The notes under the pieces were generated by a model. It searched no databases. It had not been told where the DNA came from and worked only from the letters and a program-made list of their open reading frames with translations. The position numbers and the translations under genes were made by a program. Below, piece after piece: positions 51,393 to 59,306 of a stretch of 64,000 nucleotides of DNA. The first letter of the stretch is position 1; every line of letters starts with the position of its first letter. This stretch comes from JBDHBD01 sp039586095 (GTDB lineage: Bacteria > Gemmatimonadota > Gemmatimonadetes > Palauibacterales > Palauibacteraceae). The stretch is taken from the NCBI GenBank assembly GCA_039586095.1, contig JBDHLB010000002.1, positions 1 through 64,000 on the forward strand, given 5' to 3'.

Positions 51393-51847
51393 GCCGCCGC
51401 GAGCGCGAGCGCGCGATCCTGGAGATCGTCGATGCGCAGGCGATCCACACCCAGGCAGATCTCGTTCGAGCGCTACACGAACGGGGGGCCCGTGTCACGC
51501 AGGCGACCGTATCTCGCGATGTGAAGCGTCTGGGCCTCGTCAAGCTTCCCGGCCCCGACGGCACGTATCGCTACGGACTCCCCGAGGCTGCCACCATACC
51601 GAGTCGCGCAGCGCATGAAGCGCTTGCCAGCGCGTTTGACGAGTTCACGACCGGTGTCTTCCCGGGCGAAGGGCTTCTGGCAGTGAAGACCCTCTCGGGC
51701 TGTGCCAACGCCGTGGCGATCACGATCGACGAAGCCGCTCTTCCGGGCGTCGTCGCGACGCTGGCGGGCGACGACACGATCTTCATCCTCGCGGCCTCCC
51801 GACGAGAAGCCTCACAGGTGCTGGAGCAGCTGCGGAATCTGCTCTGA
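51389..51847 (+). CDS. argR: Arginine repressor ArgR
   Basis: ArgR is a hexameric repressor that senses arginine. This 152-aa protein has a winged-helix N-terminus (QADLVRALHERGARVTQATVSRDVKRLGLVKL) and the C-terminal arginine-binding and oligomerisation domain with LAVKTLSGCANAVAITID and the AGDDTIFI motif. The GTG start overlaps the argH stop. It probably represses its own operon through the palindromes upstream of argG. Confidence 0.93.
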   Translation: MSRRERERAILEIVDAQAIHTQADLVRALHERGARVTQATVSRDVKRLGLVKLPGPDGTYRYGLPEAATIPSRAAHEALASAFDEFTTGVFPGEGLLAVKTLSGCANAVAITIDEAALPGVVATLAGDDTIFILAASRREASQVLEQLRNLL

Positions 51848-51987
51848 GGTTGGACGATCCGACCGCCTCCAGGCGGGAACGTTCGCGTTTCTGCCGGGTG
51901 AGAGATGCTCGGCGGAGCCGTGCGATGGGCGCACGTTCCGTCTGACGCTGCACAAGCATGCACGAGCTGCACAAGGAGAACATTACG

Positions 51988-52740
51988 ATGCGGAAGACGG
52001 TGTTATCGCTCGCCGTGGCGGGCATTCTCGGGCTCACGCTCGCAAGCGCGGATGTGGCCGCCCAGTCCCTCGATGAGGTGCTCGAGAGCTACTACGAGGC
52101 CGTCGGCGGGCTGGACAACTGGAAGGCGCTGGAATCGATGTCGGCCACAGGCAGCATGGTGATGATGGGCGGCCTCGAGGCGCCGTTCACGATCATGACC
52201 AAGCGGCCTTCCAAGGTCCGCATCGAGTTCAGTTTTCAGGGCATGACGGGAATCCAGGCCTACGACGGCGAGACGGCGTGGATGATCATGCCGTTCATGG
52301 GTTCCCCCGATCCGCAGATGATGCCCCCTGAGATGGCGAAGCAGGTGACGGAAGAGGCCAACATCGACGGTCCCCTGATCGGTTGGGAGGAGGACGGTCA
52401 CCAGGTCGAGCTCGTCGGCAAGGAGGACGTTGAGGGCACGGAGGCCTACAAGATCAAGATCACCCGCAAGTCGGGTGAGGTCACCCACATGTTCCTCGAC
52501 GCAGAGTACTACCTGCCCATCAAGTTCGCGGCGACTCGCAACATGCAGGGCCAGAACGTCCTGGTCGAGACATCGCTCAGCGACTACAAGAAGGTCGGCG
52601 ACCTGCTGTTCGCGCACTCGATCTCCGCCCAGGCGGAGGGCGCGCCGATGGGCGGTCAGACGATCACGATCGACAGGGTCGAGGTGAATCCGCAGCTGCA
52701 GGAGGCCCTGTTCACGATGCCCGAGAAGGGCTCGAACTGA
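51988..52740 (+). CDS. Exported LolA-like outer-membrane lipoprotein-sorting protein
   Basis: This 250-aa protein has a Sec signal (TVLSLAVAGILGLTLASADVAAQ) and a mature open barrel of the LolA/LolB-like type. The sequence includes LDEVLESYYEAVGGLDNWKALESMSATGSM, PSKVRIEFSFQGM, YDGETAWMIMPFMG and the C-terminal VETSLSDYKKVGDLLFAHS. Family members carry lipoproteins or scavenge lipids, but many are unassigned. AAGGAG lies 7-8 nt before the ATG 51988; an upstream in-frame ATG at 51958 would only add a short non-signal stretch. Confidence 0.8.
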   Translation: MRKTVLSLAVAGILGLTLASADVAAQSLDEVLESYYEAVGGLDNWKALESMSATGSMVMMGGLEAPFTIMTKRPSKVRIEFSFQGMTGIQAYDGETAWMIMPFMGSPDPQMMPPEMAKQVTEEANIDGPLIGWEEDGHQVELVGKEDVEGTEAYKIKITRKSGEVTHMFLDAEYYLPIKFAATRNMQGQNVLVETSLSDYKKVGDLLFAHSISAQAEGAPMGGQTITIDRVEVNPQLQEALFTMPEKGSN

Positions 52741-52810
52741 GTTCGCTGATTCGAGTGTCGGGTCTTTGGCGTTAGCTCGCACTCGACTTGAGTCCCACAG
52801 ATCTGTCGCG

Positions 52811-52840
52811 AGGCCCGGGCACCGCTGGTGACCCGGGCCT
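52811..52840 (+). terminator. Hairpin terminator candidate after LolA-like gene
   Basis: A perfect 9-bp inverted repeat AGGCCCGGG (52811-52819) and CCCGGGCCT (52832-52840) lies 71 nt after the stop. The tail after it (TCGTGTGG) is T-poor, so it may be a weak terminator. Confidence 0.45.
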
Positions 52841-52862
52841 TCGTGTGGCTGAGGTTCTCACC

Positions 52863-53201
52863 ATGACACATGGTGATCACGCGCGATGCGGAAGGCCAGC
52901 CGCTCGCAATCGATCGAGTTGGCATGGCGATCGGTATCCCGTGTATCCCACCGATGTCGGCCGCGAGTGGGGGCTTTCGACGTGGTGGATGGGCGGCGGC
53001 TTCCCCGTGGATGAACTGAGTGAAGTGCTGGCTATCTCGGAGAATGGAGGAGCCGGCGCATGGGTGAAAAGCTATGACGGACCGCCGGGTACGGGGTTCG
53101 TGTGGCTCGGAGGCGGGGACGGTACGGTGGCTCCCGCCCATCTCGAGGAAGCGTTTCACGCGGCCGAGCGTGGGATCGGCGTGGAGCTTCCGGCACAATG
53201 A
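52863..53201 (+). CDS. Possible hypothetical protein or gene remnant (112 aa)
   Basis: An open frame runs from ATG 52863 to 53201 in the 489-nt gap between two exported-protein genes. The later part (STWWMGGGFPVDELSEVLAISENGGAGAWVKSYDG...VAPAHLEEAFHAAERGIGVELPAQ) looks like real protein by composition. Its first third is basic and disordered, and a shifted frame there (ITRDAEGQPLAIDRV) also looks protein-like, so the gene may be frameshifted. No ribosome site is clear. Function unknown. Confidence 0.35.
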   Translation: MTHGDHARCGRPAARNRSSWHGDRYPVYPTDVGREWGLSTWWMGGGFPVDELSEVLAISENGGAGAWVKSYDGPPGTGFVWLGGGDGTVAPAHLEEAFHAAERGIGVELPAQ

Positions 53202-53229
53202 CTCAAACATAAGTGTGAGCCACGAAATC

Positions 53230-56200
53230 ATGCGACGCCTTTTGCCCGCCACGACAATGCTCGTTGCCACCCTGACCGCTGTTCTAGCGTTGCCGGGTGG
53301 CGCTCACGCCCAGATCGAGATCGAGTCTGCCGACCTAGGAGGGCTTCAGGCGCGAGCGATCGGCCCTGCCACAATGAGCGGTCGTATCGCCGCAATCGAT
53401 GCCGTGCCGGTCGACCCTCTTACGATCTGGGTAGGAGCCGCCGGCGGAGGTGTGTGGAAGTCCGACGACGGTGGAATCGCGTTCGAGCCCGTGTTCGATG
53501 ACCACACGCAGTCGATCGGAGCCGTCGCGATCGACCCATCCGATCCTGAGACGGTGTGGGTGGGAACAGGTGAATCATGGGTCCGCAACAGCGTGTCCGT
53601 GGGCACCGGCGTGTACCGCACGACGGACGGGGGCACGAGCTGGGAGCGGAAGGGTCTCGCCGACTCGGAGCGGATCGCGAGGATCGTCGTCGATCCGTCG
53701 GACGGCGATCGTGTCTTTGTCTGCGCGATGGGCCACCTGTGGGACGCAAACGAAGAGCGCGGCGTCTTCAGAACGACGGATGGGGGCGAGACGTGGGAGA
53801 GGGTCCTGTACGTCGACGCCGACACGGGGTGCTCCGATCTGGCCATGGACCCGCACGCACCGACCATCCTCTACGCCGGCATGTGGCAGTATCGGCGGCA
53901 GCCCTGGTCGTTCGAATCGGGAGGACCCGGCAGCGGCCTGTACCGGTCGCTCGACGGCGGCACGACCTGGGAGGAGCTGGCCGAAGGGCTACCGGAGGGC
54001 GACAAGGGCCGCATTGCCGTCGGGGTCGCGGCCTCGCAGCCGAACGTCGTGTACGCGTACGTCGAGGCCGAGACTTCCGCGCTGTTTCGCTCCGATGACC
54101 TCGGTGAGAACTGGCGCGAGGTGAACGCGGAGGGGGGCATGCAGGCTCGTCCCTTCTACTTCGGTTCGATCGTCGTCGACCCCACAGACCCCGACCGTGT
54201 CTACAAGCACGGCTACTCGCTGACCGTCTCGACAGATGGGGGCAAGACGTCCACGAACGCGATGACGCAGGGCTTCCGGCCCGTCGTGCACAGCGACAGC
54301 CACGCGCTGTGGATCAACCCGACGAACCCGAACGAGGTGCTACTCGGCACGGATGGCGGCGTGTACGTGTCCTACGATCGCGGGAACGCGTGGCGGCTCG
54401 TGCGAACACTGCCCGTCTCGCAGTTCTATGAAGTCGGTTACGACATGGACTACCCGTACAACGTGTACGGGGGGCTCCAGGACAACGGGAGCTGGCAAGG
54501 TCCCTCCCGACGCGTACGCGGCATTCGCAATCGGGACTGGACGAACATCGCATCGGGCGACGGCTTCCACGCCGTCGTCGATCCGACCGACCCGGATTAC
54601 GTGTATGTGGAATCACAGGGCGGCAACCTGTTGCGGTATCGGCGATCCACCGGCGAGCAGAAGCAGATTCGCCCGCACGCGACGGGCGAACGATCTGCCC
54701 GCCCCGACGGGACCGACGATCCAGAAACCGGAAATGAGACGGAGCTTCGCTGGAACTGGAACAGCCCGCTTCACGCGGGCGCGGCCGAGCCGGGGACGCT
54801 CTATGCTGGCTCGCAGTATCTGCTCCGATCTCGGGATCGGGGCGAGTCGTGGGAGAGAATCTCACCTGACCTCACGACCGACGATCCGGACAAGCAGCGG
54901 CAGGCCGAGTCCGGGGGGCTGACGATCGACAACACGTCGGCCGAGAACCACACGACGATCTACACGATCAGCGCGTCGCCGATCGATCCGAGCGTCATCT
55001 GGGTCGGGACGGATGACGGCAACCTTCAGATGACGCGCGACGGCGGTGCCTCGTGGGAGAACCTGGCCCGCAACGCGTCCGTGCCGTCGACGGCGGCTGC
55101 GGCAGCCGCGGGCGCGTCCGTGCCGCCGGGCACCTGGGTCTCGCACGTCGAAGCGAGCCCGCACGCGGCAGGCACGGCCTTCGTCACCTTCGACGGGCAC
55201 CGCACAGGCGACAAGACGCCCTACGTGCTGCGGACCGACGACTTCGGGCAGACCTGGACCTCGCTGGCGACAGCGGACATCACCGGGTATGCGCACATCG
55301 TGAAGCAGGACCCGGTGAACCCCGACCTTCTGTTCCTGGGAACCGAGTTTGGCCTGTATCTGAGCCTGGACGGCGGGCTGAACTGGGCACGATATTCGGC
55401 GGAGTACGGCGGCCTGCCACCCGTCGGGGTGCGCGACCTCGCGATCCACCCTCGTGAGCACGACCTCATCCTCGCGACGCATGGTCGGGGCATCTACATC
55501 CTGGACGACATCACGCCGTTGCGTCACCTCGACGCCGAGGCGCTCGCCTCGGAGCTGGCGCTTCTACCGTCCCGGCCCGCCGTTCAGTTTGTCGGGGGCG
55601 GCTGGCAGGAGTTCCCCGGCAACGATGTGTACGTGGGACCCAACCCGCCGGAAGCGGCCAGCGTCGTCTACTATCAGAAGCGCCGTCACATGTTCGGTGA
55701 CCTGTTCGTCGAGGTGTACGACGCGGAGGGGGAGCTCGTCGCGACGGTGCCGGGTGGGAAGCGCCGTGGTCTCAACCGGGTGGACTGGCAGATGCGGCTT
55801 CCGGCACCCAAGATCCCGCCCGCGTCGACCCTCACCTCGGCGTTCAGCGGGCCGCTGCTGGCCGAGGGCGAATACGCGGTCCGTGTCATCAAGGGCGACA
55901 GCACCTACGAAGGCTCGGTGGCGCTCGCGCCGGATCCGCGATTACCCCACTCGTCCGAGGACCGACGGCTCGGCCAGTCGACGGCCATGGAGATGTATCG
56001 ACTCCTCGAGAACCTCACGTTCATCGTGGAAGCGACCATCGACCTGCGTGATCAGGCCACGGCCCGCGCCGACTCGGCCGAGATCGCCGACGATGGCAGA
56101 TCGGTGCGGCGTCTGCGCGAGTTCGCGAGCGATCTGGACGCCTTTCGAACCGATCTCGTCGCCTCGGGAGACGGGGGTCGATTGAGCGGAGAGGAGAAGC

Positions 56201-56430
56201 TTCGCGAGAAGCTCGGGAATCTGTATGGCGCGGTGGTCAATTACGCGGGCCGTCCGACGGACTCGCAGATCGCGGCCAAGGTCGATCTGGCCAAGCAGAT
56301 GGAGGAGGCGGTCGAGCGTTTCGACCGGCTGATCGGACCCGAGCTCGACGCGCTGAACGGGTTCCTGTCGGACCGCGGTGTCGATCTGCTCGTTCTTCTG
56401 ACGCGGGAGGAGTGGGAGGCCGGCGAGTAG
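53230..56430 (+). CDS. Exported BNR/VPS10-repeat (sortilin-like) glycosyl-hydrolase-fold protein
   Basis: This 1066-aa protein has a Sec signal ending GGAHAQ. The first 800 residues form repeated BNR (Asp-box) blades: SDDGGIAFEPV, TTDGGTSWERK, TTDGGETWERV, SLDGGTTWEEL, SDDLGENWREV, SRDRGESWERI, TRDGGASWENL, TDDFGQTWTSL and SLDGGLNWARY, typical of the VPS10/sortilin-like propeller family. The last 250 residues form a separate, partly helical domain. It is probably surface- or periplasm-located, binding or hydrolysing an unknown ligand. Start ATG 53230 was chosen at the signal; a GTG at 53215 is possible. Confidence 0.87.
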   Translation: MRRLLPATTMLVATLTAVLALPGGAHAQIEIESADLGGLQARAIGPATMSGRIAAIDAVPVDPLTIWVGAAGGGVWKSDDGGIAFEPVFDDHTQSIGAVAIDPSDPETVWVGTGESWVRNSVSVGTGVYRTTDGGTSWERKGLADSERIARIVVDPSDGDRVFVCAMGHLWDANEERGVFRTTDGGETWERVLYVDADTGCSDLAMDPHAPTILYAGMWQYRRQPWSFESGGPGSGLYRSLDGGTTWEELAEGLPEGDKGRIAVGVAASQPNVVYAYVEAETSALFRSDDLGENWREVNAEGGMQARPFYFGSIVVDPTDPDRVYKHGYSLTVSTDGGKTSTNAMTQGFRPVVHSDSHALWINPTNPNEVLLGTDGGVYVSYDRGNAWRLVRTLPVSQFYEVGYDMDYPYNVYGGLQDNGSWQGPSRRVRGIRNRDWTNIASGDGFHAVVDPTDPDYVYVESQGGNLLRYRRSTGEQKQIRPHATGERSARPDGTDDPETGNETELRWNWNSPLHAGAAEPGTLYAGSQYLLRSRDRGESWERISPDLTTDDPDKQRQAESGGLTIDNTSAENHTTIYTISASPIDPSVIWVGTDDGNLQMTRDGGASWENLARNASVPSTAAAAAAGASVPPGTWVSHVEASPHAAGTAFVTFDGHRTGDKTPYVLRTDDFGQTWTSLATADITGYAHIVKQDPVNPDLLFLGTEFGLYLSLDGGLNWARYSAEYGGLPPVGVRDLAIHPREHDLILATHGRGIYILDDITPLRHLDAEALASELALLPSRPAVQFVGGGWQEFPGNDVYVGPNPPEAASVVYYQKRRHMFGDLFVEVYDAEGELVATVPGGKRRGLNRVDWQMRLPAPKIPPASTLTSAFSGPLLAEGEYAVRVIKGDSTYEGSVALAPDPRLPHSSEDRRLGQSTAMEMYRLLENLTFIVEATIDLRDQATARADSAEIADDGRSVRRLREFASDLDAFRTDLVASGDGGRLSGEEKLREKLGNLYGAVVNYAGRPTDSQIAAKVDLAKQMEEAVERFDRLIGPELDALNGFLSDRGVDLLVLLTREEWEAGE

Positions 56431-56497
56431 GCCGGGCCAGAACCCCGGCGCGATTCCCGGCTTGACCGCCGGCCGACCCGCGAGCAGTATCCCCCGC

Positions 56498-56971
56498 ATG
56501 TTATATGGAATTCTCGTCTTCGTACACTTGCTGGGGATCGCGCTGTGGCTGGGGGGATCTCTCACCATAGCCGGCGTCACCGGACGAGCTGTCCGCTCGG
56601 GTGATCGACAACTGATCGCGTTTGCGTACCGAACGGCCGTGCGCGTGAACCGAAGTCTCGGGTTCGCGGGGATGCTGCTCACCGTCGGAGGCGGCATCGC
56701 TCTGATGGTGGAACGCGGATACCCGTGGTTCCAGCCCTTCCCGAACCACTGGCTGTTCCAGATGCAGCTGCTGGGAATCCTGGCCTTCGCCGTCGGCGTG
56801 TTTTACCTGATCCCGATCGGTTACCGGCTGGCGGAGGCGGCCGAAGCGTCGGCTGCGGCCGGAGAGGACAGCGCGGCGTTCACTCGCTTCCGGCGGCAGA
56901 GCGCGATCGTGAGCTCGGTGGTCGGCCTTGTGCTGATCGTCGTGCTGGCGCTCGGCGCTCTCAAGATCTGA
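56498..56971 (+). CDS. DUF2269-like integral membrane protein
   Basis: This 157-aa protein has four hydrophobic helices: VFVHLLGIALWLGGSLTIAG, GFAGMLLTVGGGIALMV, QLLGILAFAVGVFYLIPIG and SAIVSSVVGLVLIVVLALGALKI. The first has a His in a conserved HLLG position seen in DUF2269 and related cytochrome-like families. The start is ATG 56498, 67 nt after the giant protein's stop. Function unknown. Confidence 0.75.
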   Translation: MLYGILVFVHLLGIALWLGGSLTIAGVTGRAVRSGDRQLIAFAYRTAVRVNRSLGFAGMLLTVGGGIALMVERGYPWFQPFPNHWLFQMQLLGILAFAVGVFYLIPIGYRLAEAAEASAAAGEDSAAFTRFRRQSAIVSSVVGLVLIVVLALGALKI

Positions 56972-56975
56972 GCGC

Positions 56976-56996
56976 GGCGCCGCCCTCGGCGGCGCC
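56976..56996. terminator. GC-rich hairpin between convergent genes
   Basis: GGCGCCGCC (56976-56984) and GGCGGCGCC (56988-56996) form a 9-bp perfect stem with a 3-nt loop, starting 5 nt after the membrane-protein stop and ending 37 nt before the DUF2723 stop on the other strand. No T-run follows on either side, so a terminator role is not certain. Confidence 0.4.
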
Positions 56997-57032
56997 GGCC
57001 CCACCCCGGCGAGCCAAGCCGCATGCTGGCGC

Positions 57033-59306
57033 TTACGGCTCGTCCGCCAGGCCCGACAGATTCAGGAACCGTTCCGCGCGGGCGAAGTTGCGCTCCGCCT
57101 CATCCGGCTGCTCCCGCAGCTGTTCGGCCAGACCCAGCGATAGAAAGGCCATGTAGTACTGCGCCGGGATGCTGGCCCGCGTGGAGGGCTCCGGCCACTC
57201 GTCCCACCCGAACAGGTACTCGAGCTGAAAGACGTTCCACAGCAGCTCTCGCGTGCGAGGCCGATCGATCCAGCCCACATCCAGATCGTTGCCCAGATAG
57301 ACCGTATCCGCCGTCGACTCCAGGAGCTGATGCACGACCTTGTGCGCCAGTCCCTGGCGAAGCAGGTGCGGCTGCAGGCGCCAGCGGCCGTACACCGGCG
57401 GCGCGGTCGCCGCGAAGTAGACGGGGCGATCGCCGGCCGCCTGCTGCATGATGTGCAGCACCAGGATGTCCGGGAACGAGATCACCTCTCCGCCACGCAC
57501 TGTCGCCTCGACCCACTCGGAGACGGCGAACGTCGTATCGGCAGGGACGATGTATGCGACGGGGAGCGTCGCCAGCTGCTCATCCGTCAGTGCGATGACC
57601 GACCTTGTGGGCGGCGTCGGGTTCATGTCCCGGGACACCGGTGTGGCGGCCTCCGGATCGAACGGTCGTTGACAGACGATCACGCTCGGCGTGTCGGCCG
57701 GATCGACGCCATCCGGACACGGCGTGGTGAGCTCACGCAGCTGCTTGGGGTGCCACAACGTTCCCAGGTACGAGTGGACGATCACGGTCACATCGCGTCG
57801 GATGCCCTCCACTTCCTGTAGATACCAGAGCGGGAACGTGTCGTTGTCGCCGTTCGTGAACAGCACCGCGTACGGCTCGACGGACTGGAGGATGTTGTAG
57901 GCCCAGTCACGGGCCGCAAAATCGCCCGTTCGATCGGCCTTGCCGTAGTTGAAGAGCAGCGGCACCAGCGCAAGCGCCAAAATGGGCGAAGCCCGCAACA
58001 GGCTACGGCCACCCGGGTCCTTCGCCTCCCGCTGCTCGACGAACCACCCCCACAGCGTCGCGATTCCCAGACCCGCGTACAGACCCCACAGGTTGAAGCT
58101 CACGATGTAGAAGTAGTCCCTCTCCCGGACTTCGTGCTGCGCGAGATCCGGGATTTCGAGCGTAAACAGCGAGTAGCCGTACTTGAAGTTCAGATAGAAG
58201 ACGAGCGCGATCGTGACGGTGAAGAGCAGGGTCGCGAAGTAGATGAAGCTGTCTCGATCGCCCTTCCAATGCTGCCAAAGCCCCACGAAGGCGAAGAACA
58301 GAAACAGCATGGAAAAGAGCCATCGCACGCGGCCATCCGCGCCCCTGGCCCACTGCCAGTCAAAGTACTGCCAGTAGTTGGCGTACTGTGCTCCGATGGG
58401 TGCCTGCCGATCGGTCAGCGGCGGCTTCAGATACTGCTCACGCGCCAGGGACGCCCGCAGCGGTTCGCAGTACGCGTCATCCGGGACCAGGCCGCCCACC
58501 TTGGGCGCCATCTTCAGAGGCGTGATCAGCGCGGACACGACCGTTTCGCACTCGGGATTCGCCTCGTCGATGAGCGGGTTTTGATTGGAGCGAATCGGCA
58601 CCACGAGCAGCTGCATCGAAAAGCCGATGGCCGCAAACACCAGGGCCAAGCCCACGAGGCGGGGGCGGAGTATCGTCTTCCAGTCGTGCCACAGGACGAA
58701 CAACCCGAGCGCCGGGAGCGGCAGCACGGACATGGTGTGATTCGCCGCACCCAGTCCGAGAAGGAAGGCGATCAGCACCAGGAGCCGGTCGCCTCGTGGC
58801 GTGCCGGTCTCGTCCTCCCACAGCATTGCCAGGTAGGTCACGAGCGCGACGAAGAACAGGGAGACGGTGTAGACCTTCTCGTTCAGGTTCGACTGCGCCC
58901 ATACGGTATACGCGGTGGCACCCACGAGTACGGCCGCGAATGCGGCTACGAGTTGGTGTCGTCGATCCGTGGTGAAATGCGCCCAGATGCGGACCACGGC
59001 GAGGAACCACAGAACGGACGCCCCGGCGGACATGGTGGCGCTCAGGAGGTTGATGCGTGTCGCGACGGCCAGTCCGGTCCAGCCCAGCATCAGGGTCCAC
59101 ACGCGTCCGATCACCACGAACAGAGGGTTCCCGGGCGGATGCGGAATGCCCACGATGTGAGCGGTCGCGACGTACTCCGACGTATCCCAGAAGCCGGTCG
59201 TCGGTGCGAGCGTGATCACGTACAGCGACCAGATCAGCGCGCCGGTGACGGCGGCCCACCCCCAAATGGGCAGGAGACCTACCTTCTCGTGCTCGATTCC
59301 CTTCAC
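57033..59306 (-). CDS. DUF2723-family multi-pass membrane protein with C-terminal TPR-like tail
   Basis: This 757-aa protein starts VGLLPIWGWAAVTGALIWSLYVITLAPTTGFWDTSEYVATAHIVGIPHPPGNPLFV, which is the DUF2723 signature (Asp-rich first loop followed by HPPGNP). About 11 hydrophobic helices follow in the first 430 residues, as in GT-C protein mannosyltransferases. The C-terminal 330 residues are soluble and end in a short helical repeat (YYMAFLSLGLAEQLREQPDEAERNFARAERFL). It is likely an envelope glycosyltransferase of unknown substrate. Start GTG overlaps the stop of the TPR gene (GTGA). Confidence 0.85.
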   Translation of the reverse strand: MKGIEHEKVGLLPIWGWAAVTGALIWSLYVITLAPTTGFWDTSEYVATAHIVGIPHPPGNPLFVVIGRVWTLMLGWTGLAVATRINLLSATMSAGASVLWFLAVVRIWAHFTTDRRHQLVAAFAAVLVGATAYTVWAQSNLNEKVYTVSLFFVALVTYLAMLWEDETGTPRGDRLLVLIAFLLGLGAANHTMSVLPLPALGLFVLWHDWKTILRPRLVGLALVFAAIGFSMQLLVVPIRSNQNPLIDEANPECETVVSALITPLKMAPKVGGLVPDDAYCEPLRASLAREQYLKPPLTDRQAPIGAQYANYWQYFDWQWARGADGRVRWLFSMLFLFFAFVGLWQHWKGDRDSFIYFATLLFTVTIALVFYLNFKYGYSLFTLEIPDLAQHEVRERDYFYIVSFNLWGLYAGLGIATLWGWFVEQREAKDPGGRSLLRASPILALALVPLLFNYGKADRTGDFAARDWAYNILQSVEPYAVLFTNGDNDTFPLWYLQEVEGIRRDVTVIVHSYLGTLWHPKQLRELTTPCPDGVDPADTPSVIVCQRPFDPEAATPVSRDMNPTPPTRSVIALTDEQLATLPVAYIVPADTTFAVSEWVEATVRGGEVISFPDILVLHIMQQAAGDRPVYFAATAPPVYGRWRLQPHLLRQGLAHKVVHQLLESTADTVYLGNDLDVGWIDRPRTRELLWNVFQLEYLFGWDEWPEPSTRASIPAQYYMAFLSLGLAEQLREQPDEAERNFARAERFLNLSGLADEP

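Noticed and set aside
52656..53270. 204-codon minus-strand frame in the 52.7-53.2 kb gap
   Set aside because: Overlaps the 3' end of the LolA-like gene and the start of the BNR protein gene, with no motif or ribosome site.
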